The notes: a model not told the origin generated them from the sequence alone. Numbered from the stretch's first letter, positions 47,087-56,394 are shown. The stretch: 64,000 nt of DNA from Sedimentitalea xiamensis (GCF_030164465.1 NZ_JASNJE010000001.1:332646-396645), one strand, 5' to 3'. Numbers and translations: made by a program.

Positions 47087-47941
47087 TTACAGGAACAGTT
47101 CGCGCGCTTCTTCGGGCGAGGCAACGGTGCGCCCTGCATCTTCGGCGATCTTGACAATCGTCTCGATCAGCTGGCCATTTCCAGAGGTCCGGCTACCGTC
47201 AGGCAGATAGAACGTGTCCTCGACCCCGGTACGCAGATTGCCGCCCAGTTCGGCCACCTTGCGGTGAACCGGCCAGATTTCCTGCCGCCCGATCAAAGTG
47301 GCCTGCCAGCGCGTGTCGGGAGACATGTACGTCTTCAATATCGGCAGCAGGTCGGCATCGCAGGCCATTCCAGAGGCGACTCCCATCACGAGGTTCACGT
47401 CGGCCCGGTCGATCATGCCGACCTGCTTGTACATCTCGACCGAACGCACGATGCCGGTATCGAAGCACTCGAATTCCGGCCGTGTGCCGGTTTCGGCCAT
47501 TACCGCCAGAAGCTCCTCGATCTTCTCGACCGGGTTTTCGAACAGCATCGGCGGCCAGGCCCATGTGCCATCCGATTTGACCTTGAGATAGTTCAGGCTG
47601 CCGGCGTTGCAGGCGGCAATCTCGGGCCTGGCCGCACGGATACAGTCGATTGGTCCCCGCTGGTCGCGGGAAATCGTGCCGGTGGTGAAATTGAGGATCA
47701 CGCCGGGACAGGCATCGCGCACCGCATCCGCGATTTCGGCCGCAATGACCGGTTCCCAGCACATCAGATGTCCCTTGCCGGGTTCCTGTTGGCGGAAATG
47801 CATGTGGATGACCGAGGCGCCGGCATCATAAGCCTCACGCGAGGCAGCGGCCATCTCTTCGGGCGTGACCGGAACCGGATGCTGGCGCGGGTCCGTCAGA
47901 ACGCCGGTAACCGCGCATGTAACCACAACCTTGTCGGACAT
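47087..47941 (-). CDS. BKACE family beta-keto acid cleavage enzyme (DUF849)
   Basis: BKACE enzymes are Zn-dependent TIM barrels that condense a beta-keto acid with acetyl-CoA and release acetoacetate or acetoacetyl-CoA and a new CoA ester. The 284-aa product has VVVTCAVTGVLTDPRQHPVPVTPEE, AGASVIHMHFR (metal His-x-His), LNFTTGT and GNLRTGVEDTFYLPDG. The substrate cannot be read from sequence. ATG 47941 is preferred. First gene of the leftward operon, divergent from the second acyl-CoA dehydrogenase, with a palindromic operator between. Confidence 0.85.
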   Translation of the reverse strand: MSDKVVVTCAVTGVLTDPRQHPVPVTPEEMAAASREAYDAGASVIHMHFRQQEPGKGHLMCWEPVIAAEIADAVRDACPGVILNFTTGTISRDQRGPIDCIRAARPEIAACNAGSLNYLKVKSDGTWAWPPMLFENPVEKIEELLAVMAETGTRPEFECFDTGIVRSVEMYKQVGMIDRADVNLVMGVASGMACDADLLPILKTYMSPDTRWQATLIGRQEIWPVHRKVAELGGNLRTGVEDTFYLPDGSRTSGNGQLIETIVKIAEDAGRTVASPEEARELFL

Positions 47942-48022
47942 CTCGTGCTTCCCCTGCGGTTTGGCGACGTCGCGTCGCACGGATCGGAATCGGTTGCATG
48001 AAGGGTAGCAACAGATCAAATT

Positions 48023-48040
48023 ACCAAGCAAGTGCTTGGT
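48023..48040. promoter_or_regulatory. Candidate TetR operator (perfect palindrome)
   Basis: ACCAAGCA (48023-48030), 2-nt spacer, TGCTTGGT (48033-48040): a perfect inverted repeat in the 146-bp divergent region between the BKACE operon and the acyl-CoA dehydrogenase-tetR pair. TetR repressors usually bind such 16-20-bp palindromes, so the tetR gene at 49236 probably controls both directions. Confidence 0.65.
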
Positions 48041-48087
48041 TTATGTTCTGATGTATGACGTTGGGTAATACCGAAAGAGAGACGCAA

Positions 48088-49239
48088 ATGACGCTGAGCT
48101 ATTTTGACGACACCCACGAAATGATCCGCGACACCGCCCGCACCTTCGTCGAGCGGGAGATCAGGCCCCATATCGACGAATGGGAGGAAGCCGGCGGCTT
48201 CCCGCGCGAGATCTACAAGAAAGCCGGTGACGCCGGGCTGCTGGGTATCGGTTATCCCGAGGAACTGGGCGGAACCGGCGGCGACGTGTTCCAGAAGGTT
48301 GTTTGGGTCGAAGAGCTGATGCGCGCGGGCTCGGGCGGGCTTGTGGCCAGCCTGGGATCGCTCGATATCGGCATGCCGCCGCTGGTCAGGTTCGGCTCCG
48401 ACGCCTTGAAGCGGAAGATCCTGCCGCAAGTGCTGGCGGGCGAGAAGATCTATGCGCTCGCGATCACCGAACCGGGCGGCGGTTCGGACGTGGCCGGCCT
48501 CAAGACACGGGCTGAGCGCAAGACCATCGGCAACCGGGACTACTATCAGGTCAACGGCTCAAAGACCTTTGTCACGAGCGGATTCCGTGCCGATTATTAT
48601 ACCGTCGCGGTCAGGACCGGCGAGGAAGGGCACAAGGGCGTCAGCCTGATCGTCGTGCCGCGCGACACGGAAGGGTTTTCCACCGGTCAACCGTTGAAAA
48701 AGATGGGCTGGTGGGCATCGGACACCGCCGAGCTGTTCTTTGAGAACTGCCTTGTCCCGGTCGAAAACCTGATCGGCGAAGAAGGCCGCGGCTTTCCGAT
48801 GATCACCTCGAACTTCCAGTCCGAACGGTTGACGCTGGCGGTCATGGCCAATGTCACCGCTGAACTGGCGCTGGATGCCGCACAGACATATGCGCGGGAC
48901 CGCAGGGCGTTCGGAACGCGCTTGTCCGGACATCAGGCGATCCGACACAAACTCGCCGACATGGCCACGCGTCTTGAGGCCAGCCGCGCCTTCACCTATT
49001 CTTGCGGGGCGCGGATGGAAGCAGGCGAAACGATCTTCAAGGAGATATCGATGGCCAAGAACTTTGCCACCGATGTCTGCGATCAGATCACCTACGATGC
49101 GGTGCAGATTTTCGGCGGTATGGGATATATGCGCGAAAGCCTGGTCGAACGGCTCTATCGCGATGCGCGGATCCTGTCGATCGGTGGCGGCACGCGCGAA
49201 ATCATGAACGAGATTATCGCCAAGCAGATGGGGCTGTGA
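48088..49239 (+). CDS. Acyl-CoA dehydrogenase
   Basis: A 383-aa acyl-CoA dehydrogenase. FAD/acyl motifs: YALAITEPGGGSDVAGLKT, GSKTFVTSGFRADYYTVAV, GWWASDTAELFFENC and FGGMGYMRESLVERLYRDAR. As in the other two copies the catalytic Glu is probably in helix G (FQSERLTLAVM) and the C-terminal site reads IGGGTREIM. Start ATG 48088 follows a GAGAG Shine-Dalgarno. It shares a divergent promoter region with the BKACE operon. The tetR start codon overlaps its stop by 4 nt (GTGA). Confidence 0.9.
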   Translation: MTLSYFDDTHEMIRDTARTFVEREIRPHIDEWEEAGGFPREIYKKAGDAGLLGIGYPEELGGTGGDVFQKVVWVEELMRAGSGGLVASLGSLDIGMPPLVRFGSDALKRKILPQVLAGEKIYALAITEPGGGSDVAGLKTRAERKTIGNRDYYQVNGSKTFVTSGFRADYYTVAVRTGEEGHKGVSLIVVPRDTEGFSTGQPLKKMGWWASDTAELFFENCLVPVENLIGEEGRGFPMITSNFQSERLTLAVMANVTAELALDAAQTYARDRRAFGTRLSGHQAIRHKLADMATRLEASRAFTYSCGARMEAGETIFKEISMAKNFATDVCDQITYDAVQIFGGMGYMRESLVERLYRDARILSIGGGTREIMNEIIAKQMGL

Positions 49240-49826
49240 GCGTGGATAGTTCTGCGAAGACCGGCAAGCGCCCCGGCAAGGCCAAGCGCCGGATCCTCAC
49301 CGCCGCGGCGAGACTGTTTCGCGGACGCGGCTTCGACCGCTGCACGGTGCGGGAGCTGGCCGACGAGGTCGGCATTCTGTCGGGCAGCCTGTTTCACCAT
49401 TTCAGAAGCAAGGATGACATCCTTTTCGCGGTGATGGAGGAAGTCATCGTGGACATGGACGCCACGCTTGCCGCAGCGCTCGATTCCGCGCCGACCACGC
49501 ATGACGAATTGCGGGCGCTCATCCACAACCAACTCGAATTCATACATGGGCCGCAGGCGGATGCCACGGCCGTCCTGGTCTATGAATGGAACGCGCTTTC
49601 ACCCGACGGTCAGGCGCGGCTTCTTGCTCGCCGCAACGCCTATTTCCGGCGCTGGCAGGAAGTTCTGACCAAAGCGCGGAGCGAAGGGCTGACCAATGTT
49701 GATCCTGTGGTGTCGCGTCAGTTGATCCACGGCGCCTTGGTCTGGAGCGCCAACTGGTTCGACACCAACGGAGCGATGACCGTTGAGGAACTGGAACAGG
49801 CGGTAATGTCGATGATCCTGGTCTGA
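49236..49826 (+). CDS. TetR family regulator (GTG start)
   Basis: A 196-aa TetR repressor. HTH: KRRILTAAARLFRGRGFDRCTVRELADEVGILSGSLFHHFRSK; the C-terminal ligand domain includes EFIHGPQADATAVLVYEWNALSPDG. The start is GTG 49236, overlapping the dehydrogenase TGA as GTGA, so it is translated from the same mRNA. Candidate operator is the palindrome at 48023-48040, about 50 bp upstream of the operon start. A ligand such as an acyl-CoA intermediate is likely by analogy with AtuR, LiuR or FadR-type TetR proteins. Confidence 0.85.
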   Translation: MSVDSSAKTGKRPGKAKRRILTAAARLFRGRGFDRCTVRELADEVGILSGSLFHHFRSKDDILFAVMEEVIVDMDATLAAALDSAPTTHDELRALIHNQLEFIHGPQADATAVLVYEWNALSPDGQARLLARRNAYFRRWQEVLTKARSEGLTNVDPVVSRQLIHGALVWSANWFDTNGAMTVEELEQAVMSMILV

Positions 49827-49934
49827 GGCTCTCCCGGAAAGCGGGGTGACGTCCAATGGAACAGGGCCAAAGAGAACCATGTCTGTCCGTCGGGTTCATT
49901 TCCATGCGACAGAAGCTGCATCGCGATAGTCACA

Positions 49935-50259
49935 ACTCAGAATCCGTGCCGCCGCCGTGGTCTGCGCAGATGTTCAGGAGCGGCGGGGGCGCTGCGTCGG
50001 AGAGCCTGAAAGCGTTCAGGAAGCCGGTCAGGCCGAGATTGTTGATGTCCTGTTCCACGGTCCTTGTCGGCGGGGCGGACCCCCTCGATCGGGACATCTA
50101 CCTTGCCGAGGCTGTTCACATCCGCCGGGTCGGCGGGACAGAAGCGCGGATGACCACCGTCACCTCAGCGCCGAGATTGGCAAGGAACTGGCCCTCCAGC
50201 GGGTCAGGTCCAATTCCCTGCATCTCGACAACCTTGAATCCGGCGAGCGGCCCGCTCAT
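49935..50259 (-). pseudogene. Degraded CaiB/BaiF CoA-transferase (alpha-methylacyl-CoA racemase-like)
   Basis: On the minus strand an ATG at 50259 overlaps the fadJ stop (ATGA) and reads MSGPLAGFKVVEMQGIGP, then LANLGAEVTVV, the family N-terminus, but hits a stop at 50116-50118 after 47 codons. Further on other frames carry the next family blocks: VDVPIEGVRP, then DINNLGLTGFLNAF and PLLNICADHGGG, with large gaps between them. The rest of the gene (about 250 codons) is missing. Homology ends near 49935. The remaining 108 bp to the tetR stop show nothing. Confidence 0.75.
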
Positions 50260-52403
50260 GCCGCCTTGGCCGCGCTGTCGCGCAACCGGTCATAGATCGA
50301 ATCCGGAACGGCGAAACGGTCGCCATACTGCTCAGCCAACCGTTTCGCGCGGGCGGCGAAATGGTCGATGCCCTCGCCTCGGATGAACTGGATCGCTCCA
50401 CCGGTCCAGGCCGGGAAGCCGATGGCGAAGATGCCGCCGAGGTTCGCTTCCACCTCGGTGTTCAAAACGCCTTCGTCGAGACAGCGCAGCGTCTCGATGG
50501 CATGCCGGTAGAGGATCCGGTCGACTGCGTCGTCGAGCGATGCCCCGGCATTGCCGCGCGCGAACTGTCCGAGATCGGGCCAGAGAGTCCGCCTTCCGTC
50601 GCTGTCGTAGTCGTAGAAGCCGCCACCGTACTGGCGTCCCCCGCGGCCCATCTCGATCATCTTGTCGATGACCTCGGCCGTGGCGGTGTTGTGGCGGCCG
50701 AACTTGCTGTCGACACCAAGCCGTTCGTCCAGCGCCGCATGCGTCTTGCGGACTTTCTGGCCGAGGATCAGAGACACTTCGTCAAAGACCTGAAGCGGTC
50801 CGACCGGCATGCCGGCCAGCCACGACGCGCGCTCGATGGCGGCCGGGACCATGCCGTCGACCAGCAACTGGCAGCCTTCGTCCATGAAGGTCCCGAATAC
50901 ACGGGAGGTGAAGAATCCGCGCGAATCGTTCACCACGATCGGCATGTAGCCGATCTGCTGAACGTAATCGTAGGCCTTTCGCAGTGTATCCTTCGAGGTC
51001 TTGCCGCCCATGATGATCTCGACCACCTTCATCTTTTCGACCGGGCTGAAGAAGTGCAGCCCGATGAAACGGGTCGGATCAGGGCATGCCTCGGCGAGGA
51101 TGGAAATCGGAAGGGTCGACGTGTTGGAGCCGTAGATCCCCTCTTCGGACAGCATCGGCCAGGTGTCGGCTATGACCTTTTCCTTGAGGTCGATATCCTC
51201 GAACACCGCCTCGATCACGATGTCGAGGCTGCCGGGGGCGGCGTTGTCGGTCGCCGGGACGATCTGGTCCAGCAAGGCGGCTTTGGCGGAGTCATCCATT
51301 CGGCCCCGCTTGATGGCCTTGTCGCAGAGCGTTTCCGAGTATCGCCTGCCCTTCTCGGCATTGGCCGTATCGGTGTCCTTGAGCCGCGTCGGCAAGCCCC
51401 GGCTGGCATGGGCGTAGGCGATACCCGACCCCATCATGCCCGCGCCAAGCACCGCGGCGGAGCCGGCTTTCCAATGGTCGCCCACGGGACGAACCTTGCC
51501 GGACTTGATTGCCTGCATGCCGAAGAAGAAGGTGCTGATCGCCGCCTTGGCCTGTTTCGACGCCATCAGGCCGATAAAGCGCCGCGTCTCCATCCGCAGC
51601 GCCGCATCGAAATCCATCCGCATGGAGTTCACGGCCACGTCGAGGATTCTCTCGGGTGCCGGGAGTCTTCCACGTGTCTTCTTGTAGAGCATCGCGGAGG
51701 AGACCTGAACCATTTGACGTATCTTGGGGTGATTTGCATCGCCGCCCGGATAGCGGAAGCCTTTCCGGTCCCAAGGTTGAACCGAAGCTCCTGGGTTCGC
51801 TTTGATCCAGGCCCTGGCGGCGGGGATCAGGTCGTCCTGCGTCTCTACGATCTCATTGACCATCCCGATTTCGAGCGCCTCCTCCGGCCGGGCCTGTTTG
51901 CCTTCCAGCAGATAGGGCATGGCCCTTTCGAAACCGAGCAGCGCCGTCAGACGCACCACGCCGCCTGCGCCGGGCAGCAGGCCGAGCGTCACTTCGGGCA
52001 GGCCCACGACGGCTTTCGGACTGTTCAGAACGATGCGGTGATTGCATGACAGGCAAAGCTCATACCCTCCGCCAAGCGCCGCCCCATTGATCGCGGCGAC
52101 GACCGGTACGGGCAGCTTTTCCAGACGGCGGTATGTCGACTTGCTGGCTTCGATCAGATTGAACAAGGCTTCGTCCGCGACTTCGGTCGCGAGAATGTTG
52201 TTCAGGTCGCCACCGGCGAAGAACGTCGACTTGACCGAGGCAAAGATGACGCCGGTCAGCCTCTCTTCGGCCTCCAGCCTGTCGCAGACTGCGCGCATGC
52301 CCGGCTCGAACCGCCCGTTCATCGTGTTGGCGTTCTGACCCTGCATGTCCATCGTCACGGTGACGATGCAGTCGGCGTCTTTCTCATAGATGAAATCTTC
52401 CAT
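50256..52403 (-). CDS. Bifunctional enoyl-CoA hydratase / 3-hydroxyacyl-CoA dehydrogenase (FadJ/FadB type)
   Basis: Hydrates 2-enoyl-CoA and oxidises the 3-hydroxyacyl-CoA product. The 715-aa product has a crotonase domain (about 1-200; FAGGDLNNIL, AALGGGYELCLSCNHRI, VVGLPEVTLGLLPGAGG with both catalytic Glu) and a HAD domain from about 315 (AAVLGAGMMGSGIAYAHASRG; the HFFSPVEKMKVVEII catalytic His; NDSRGFFTSRVFGTFMDEG). GGAGG precedes ATG 52403. It is 20 bp downstream of the thiolase gene and overlaps the racemase relic by 4 nt. Confidence 0.93.
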   Translation of the reverse strand: MEDFIYEKDADCIVTVTMDMQGQNANTMNGRFEPGMRAVCDRLEAEERLTGVIFASVKSTFFAGGDLNNILATEVADEALFNLIEASKSTYRRLEKLPVPVVAAINGAALGGGYELCLSCNHRIVLNSPKAVVGLPEVTLGLLPGAGGVVRLTALLGFERAMPYLLEGKQARPEEALEIGMVNEIVETQDDLIPAARAWIKANPGASVQPWDRKGFRYPGGDANHPKIRQMVQVSSAMLYKKTRGRLPAPERILDVAVNSMRMDFDAALRMETRRFIGLMASKQAKAAISTFFFGMQAIKSGKVRPVGDHWKAGSAAVLGAGMMGSGIAYAHASRGLPTRLKDTDTANAEKGRRYSETLCDKAIKRGRMDDSAKAALLDQIVPATDNAAPGSLDIVIEAVFEDIDLKEKVIADTWPMLSEEGIYGSNTSTLPISILAEACPDPTRFIGLHFFSPVEKMKVVEIIMGGKTSKDTLRKAYDYVQQIGYMPIVVNDSRGFFTSRVFGTFMDEGCQLLVDGMVPAAIERASWLAGMPVGPLQVFDEVSLILGQKVRKTHAALDERLGVDSKFGRHNTATAEVIDKMIEMGRGGRQYGGGFYDYDSDGRRTLWPDLGQFARGNAGASLDDAVDRILYRHAIETLRCLDEGVLNTEVEANLGGIFAIGFPAWTGGAIQFIRGEGIDHFAARAKRLAEQYGDRFAVPDSIYDRLRDSAAKAA

Positions 52404-52423
52404 TGGAACCTCCTCCCGGTCCG

Positions 52424-53632
52424 TCACACGCGCTCGATGATGGACGCGATGCCCATGCCGCCGCCGACGCACATGCAGATCAGCGCGCGCTTGAGAGTCC
52501 GGCGCTCCAGCTCGTCCAGCATCGTCGAGACAAGACAGCCACCCGTTGCGCCAAGAGGGTGGCCCATGGCGATGGCACCGCCGACCACGTTCAGCTTTTC
52601 GCCGGGCACGTTCAGGTCACGCTGAAGGCGCAGGGCGACAGAGGCAAAGGCTTCGTTGATTTCGATCAGGTCGATGTCGTCGATGGTGAGCCCCGCCTTG
52701 GCCAGCGCCTTTTTCGAGGCCGGTCCGGGGCCGGTCAGCATGATGGTCGGCTCGGTCGCGGTCAGGGCGATCGACAGGACGCGGCCGCGTGGGTCGAGGC
52801 CGATATCCCTGCCGGCTTTCTCGCTGCCCACCATGACAAGCGACGCGCCGTCCACGATGCCGGAGGAGTTGCCGGGCGTGTGGACGTGATTGATCCGCTC
52901 GACCTGGGGGTATTTTGACAGGGCGACGGCGTCGAAGCCCAACGCGCCGGGCATTTCGAAGCTCGCCTTCAACGCGCCCAGCTTCTGCATGTCGGTGTCC
53001 GGCTTGATGAAGTCGTCGCGCCGTAGGATGGTGATACCATTTTCGTCCTTGACGGGGACGACCGAGCGGTCGAACCAGCCACTGTCGCGGGCATGGGCGG
53101 CGCGCTTCTGGCTTTCCAGCGCAAAAGCATCGACATCGTCGCGGCTCCAGCCTTCCAATGTCGCGATAAGGTCTGCGCCGATCCCCTGCGGAACGAAACC
53201 GGTCTTGATCGCGGTCTCGGGATCCTCGGCGAAAGGTCCGCCATCGGCGCCCATGGGGACACGCGACATGGATTCGTAGCCACCTGCGCAGACGAGTTCC
53301 TCCCAGCCCGACGCCACCTTGGCGGCCGCCGTGTTGAACGTGTCGAGGCCGGAGGCGCAGAAGCGGTTGACCTGTGCTCCGGGAACGCTTTCGTCCCATC
53401 CGGCTTTCTGAAGCGCGATCTTCGGAAGGACCGCGCCCTGTTCCATAACCGGGGCTACGCAGCCCAGCATGACGTCATCGACCCGGCCCGTATCCAGATC
53501 GTGACGCTGCTGCATTTCCTGAAGCAGCGTCGTCACCAGGTTGATCGGCTTGACCTCATGCAGCGATCCGTCGGCCTTGCCCCTGGACCGCGGCGTGCGG
53601 ATTGCATCGTAGATAAAGGCTGGTTCAGCCAT
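52424..53632 (-). CDS. Acetyl-CoA C-acetyltransferase / 3-ketoacyl-CoA thiolase
   Basis: Thiolytic cleavage of 3-ketoacyl-CoA. The 402-aa product has nucleophile Cys92 in [59 protein letters not shown] and the second Cys in [15 protein letters not shown]. Full length. It is 26 bp after the tetR gene and 20 bp before fadJ, so tetR-thiolase-fadJ is one leftward operon. Confidence 0.94.
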   Translation of the reverse strand: MAEPAFIYDAIRTPRSRGKADGSLHEVKPINLVTTLLQEMQQRHDLDTGRVDDVMLGCVAPVMEQGAVLPKIALQKAGWDESVPGAQVNRFCASGLDTFNTAAAKVASGWEELVCAGGYESMSRVPMGADGGPFAEDPETAIKTGFVPQGIGADLIATLEGWSRDDVDAFALESQKRAAHARDSGWFDRSVVPVKDENGITILRRDDFIKPDTDMQKLGALKASFEMPGALGFDAVALSKYPQVERINHVHTPGNSSGIVDGASLVMVGSEKAGRDIGLDPRGRVLSIALTATEPTIMLTGPGPASKKALAKAGLTIDDIDLIEINEAFASVALRLQRDLNVPGEKLNVVGGAIAMGHPLGATGGCLVSTMLDELERRTLKRALICMCVGGGMGIASIIERV

Positions 53633-53658
53633 GTCGTTCCTTTCCGGAAATCCTGCCG

Positions 53659-54279
53659 TCAGGCCGCGTCGAACACGGTCATCCTTGGCAGGGGTTCCAA
53701 CTCTTTCTGGGTGATGTTCCGGGCCTCGGCCAGGCTAAGGCCGATGCCCCTGAGTATTATCTCTGCGGTGTCGCTTCCGGCTTGCCGCCAGGTCCGGTGT
53801 CCTTCCAGGACCAGTGTCATGGCGCCAAAAGTCGCGCCACCGGCACTGGCGGTGATCGAGGCGATCTGGTCGCGGTGAAAGCGGAAGCGTCCCGATGCAA
53901 GGCCGCGCCGCAATTCTTCCGCGGGCATGGTGCCCCAAAAACTGCCGAGGCGGGGTTCGAGCATGGCGTAGCGCGCGATGAACCGGCCCCAGTGCGGCTC
54001 CTCATGCACCCTGCGGACGCAAAGGCGGATAGCGGCCGAAATCTTCTCGGCAGGATCCTGCATGTCCTTCGTGGCTTGAAGGATCGAACTCGTGAACTCC
54101 TCGGCCACGGTGTCGCAGACAGAAGAGAAAAGATCCGCCGGCTCGTCGAGATTGTTGTAGATCGTTCCGCGCGACAGGCCGGCCTCGCGTGCCACGTCGC
54201 TGACGGAAACGCTCGTCCCGCCCTGGTCGGCAAAGAGCCGCATGGCGGCCTGATGAATGCGGAGCGTGGCGGTGTTCAT
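53659..54279 (-). CDS. TetR family regulator
   Basis: A 206-aa TetR protein: HTH at residues 5-45 ([39 protein letters not shown]). The C-terminal domain contains [22 protein letters not shown]. It is the first gene of the thiolase-fadJ operon and divergent from the liv operon. A near-perfect palindrome at 54316-54335 lies between the two. It probably represses both operons until an acyl-CoA ligand binds. Confidence 0.85.
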   Translation of the reverse strand: MNTATLRIHQAAMRLFADQGGTSVSVSDVAREAGLSRGTIYNNLDEPADLFSSVCDTVAEEFTSSILQATKDMQDPAEKISAAIRLCVRRVHEEPHWGRFIARYAMLEPRLGSFWGTMPAEELRRGLASGRFRFHRDQIASITASAGGATFGAMTLVLEGHRTWRQAGSDTAEIILRGIGLSLAEARNITQKELEPLPRMTVFDAA

Positions 54280-54315
54280 GGGGGTGAGGTTCTTGAAAAA
54301 TCATTGTTGACTGAA

Positions 54316-54335
54316 TTTGAACACAAGTGTTTAAA
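54316..54335. promoter_or_regulatory. Candidate TetR operator between tetR and liv operons
   Basis: TTTGAACAC (54316-54324), AA, GTGTTTAAA (54327-54335): an inverted repeat with one mismatch in nine pairs, 37 bp upstream of the tetR start and 40 bp upstream of the leader ORF of the liv operon. Confidence 0.55.
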
Positions 54336-54375
54336 TCATGTCAACCACGTTCATCGCCGCTGGGGAGGAGACGGC

Positions 54376-54420
54376 ATGATTTTCTGCGCAACGGGCAATT
54401 GCCGCCCGAGGCTCCCGTGA
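54376..54420 (+). CDS. Possible 14-residue leader peptide upstream of livH
   Basis: ATG 54376 follows a strong Shine-Dalgarno (GGGGAGGAG). It encodes MIFCATGNCRPRLP, and its TGA overlaps the livH ATG (TGATG). The strong ribosome site and stop-start coupling suggest the first ORF of the operon mRNA is translated. Peptide function unknown; it may couple or tune livH translation. It could be chance. Confidence 0.35.
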   Translation: MIFCATGNCRPRLP

Positions 54421-55295
54421 TGGAGCTTTTGCAACTTGTCATAGGGGGGCTTGCCAACGGTTGCATCTACGGCCTTGTCGCGCTTGGCTTCGTCATGATC
54501 TACAAGGCCAGCGAAGGGGTGAACTTCGCTCAGGGCGACATGATGATGCTCGGGGCCTTCGTTGCTCTCGGCTTTGGCAACTCTGACCAGATGGGCCTGC
54601 CGTTCGGGCTGGCCGTGATCGCCGCCATGGTCCTTATGTTCGGGGTTGGCTGGGGGGTCGAGCGGATCGTTGTCCGGCGCATTTTCGGCCAGCCGCAGTT
54701 CGCGCTTGTCATCCTCACTATCGCGCTCGGCTTCGTCTTCCGCTTCATCGCCGGATCGATCTGGGGTTTCACGCCGCTTGTGCTGGAAACTCCCTTTGCC
54801 GGACAGAACCTGCGGGGCGGCGGCATCGTCATCTCTCTCGCCGACCTTGTGACCATAGGGGTGACGCTGGCGCTGACCATTGCGCTCTGGGCCTTCTTCG
54901 CCTTCACCAAGGTGGGGCTGGCCGCGCAGGCCGCGTCGCAGAACCAGATGGCCGCCTACATCGTCGGGGTGCCGGTGATGCGGATCAATTCTCTGATCTG
55001 GGGGTTGTCGGGTGCTGTCGCGACCTTGGCCGGGGTGCTGTATGCGACGCGGGGCGCCATCGATCCGAACATCGGGCTACTGGGCATCAAGGCTTTCGCC
55101 GCAGCCGTGATCGGCGGGCTCGGGTCGTTGCCGGGTGCGCTGGTCGGCGGGCTGATCATCGGCGTGGTCGAACCGGTCGCCGGGCGATATGCGCCGGGCG
55201 AGCTGGCCAAGATGTCGCCCTACATCATCATGCTGATCGTCCTCGTGACCCGTCCCGGCGGCCTGTTCAGCCAGATCCAGATGAAAAAAGTCTGA
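54420..55295 (+). CDS. livH: Branched-chain amino acid-type ABC transporter permease LivH
   Basis: Inner-membrane permease with about eight helices. The 291-aa product has the LivH start (LLQLVIGGLANGCIYGLVALGFVMIYKASEGVNFAQGD) and the conserved EAA-like loop with AAVIGGLGSLPGALVGGLIIG. Start ATG 54420 is preferred. The frame upstream is open to 54327 but lacks a Shine-Dalgarno. Neighbours (acyl-CoA ligase, dehydrogenase, thiolase) suggest a carboxylic acid substrate, not an amino acid. Confidence 0.9.
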   Translation: MELLQLVIGGLANGCIYGLVALGFVMIYKASEGVNFAQGDMMMLGAFVALGFGNSDQMGLPFGLAVIAAMVLMFGVGWGVERIVVRRIFGQPQFALVILTIALGFVFRFIAGSIWGFTPLVLETPFAGQNLRGGGIVISLADLVTIGVTLALTIALWAFFAFTKVGLAAQAASQNQMAAYIVGVPVMRINSLIWGLSGAVATLAGVLYATRGAIDPNIGLLGIKAFAAAVIGGLGSLPGALVGGLIIGVVEPVAGRYAPGELAKMSPYIIMLIVLVTRPGGLFSQIQMKKV

Positions 55296-55299
55296 GCGG

Positions 55300-56394
55300 A
55301 TGCGGGTCGTTTTCAAGACCAGCTACGACCGGGACATCGACCTGCACGAGCACGGCCGGAGCCGGGCCAGGATCGCAGTCCTTCTGGCCATCATGATCGT
55401 GTTGCCTTTCCTCGTCGGGGATTACTACTTGGCCGAGGCGACCAACACATTGATCTGGGCACTGGCCGGAATGGGGCTGATGGTGGCGGTCGGTCATACC
55501 GGACAGGTCAGCCTTGGGCATGCCGCATTCCTGGCCATCGGTGCCTATGCGGACTCGGCTTTGATGAACACGGGCCTGCCCTTTCTGGTCAGTTTCCCTC
55601 TGGCCGGGCTCGTCACCGGCCTTTTCGGGGCGTTGATCGCCGTCCCCGCGGTGCGTATGTCGGGCATCTATCTCGCCATAGCCACTCTGGCGGTCTTCGT
55701 CATTGTCGAAGAACTCGTCATCATGCTGGAGCCGATCACCGGAGGCGTGGGCGGAATCATGGCGCCCTCGATCTCGATCCTCGGACTCACCTTCGACCGG
55801 TATGCGGCTCTCGACCATTTCTACTGGCTCTGCCTCGCCGTGGTTGCGCTGGTGACCTGGGGCTACGCCAATCTGATGCGTTCGCCCACCGGACGATCGT
55901 TTCTGGCGGTTCGTGACAGCGAGGTTTCGGCACGCGCGCTCGGTATCAACGTGACGCGAACACGGGCGCTGGCCTTTGGTCTGTCGTCAGGCGTAACCGG
56001 CCTGGCAGGGGCGCTGATGGGGCACTATATCGGCTTCTTCAACTACGAACTCTTCTCTATCTTCATCTCGATAAACCTGCTGCTCGTCGTGACGATCGGG
56101 GGCCTCGGCTTCATCCAGGGCGCGTTTCTTGGCGCGATCCTGATCACCGCCGTCCCGCAGCTGATCGCGATCCTGCGCGACAACCTCGTCGCCGTCGGCG
56201 TGGACCTGTCGGGCGTCCCCGGCCTCGACACGATGATCTTCTCGTTGATCCTGATCTGCTTCATCATCTACGAACCCACGGGCCTGTATGGCCGCTGGCT
56301 GAAGATCCGAACCTGGTTCGAGGTCTTTCCGCTCGCCCGGCGCGATATGTTCCGCCGCCAGAAATCCTACCTCAAGACGGAGCGGATGAAATGA
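55300..56394 (+). CDS. livM: Branched-chain amino acid-type ABC transporter permease LivM
   Basis: A 364-aa permease with about ten helices. It has the LivM features ALAGMGLMVAVGHTGQVSLGHAAFLAIGAY, YAALDHFYWLC, the RDSEVSARALGINVTRTRALAFGLSSG conserved loop and the GLGFIQGAFLGAIL helix. Ends in a charged cytoplasmic tail. It starts 4 bp after livH and overlaps livG by 4 nt. Confidence 0.92.
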   Translation: MRVVFKTSYDRDIDLHEHGRSRARIAVLLAIMIVLPFLVGDYYLAEATNTLIWALAGMGLMVAVGHTGQVSLGHAAFLAIGAYADSALMNTGLPFLVSFPLAGLVTGLFGALIAVPAVRMSGIYLAIATLAVFVIVEELVIMLEPITGGVGGIMAPSISILGLTFDRYAALDHFYWLCLAVVALVTWGYANLMRSPTGRSFLAVRDSEVSARALGINVTRTRALAFGLSSGVTGLAGALMGHYIGFFNYELFSIFISINLLLVVTIGGLGFIQGAFLGAILITAVPQLIAILRDNLVAVGVDLSGVPGLDTMIFSLILICFIIYEPTGLYGRWLKIRTWFEVFPLARRDMFRRQKSYLKTERMK

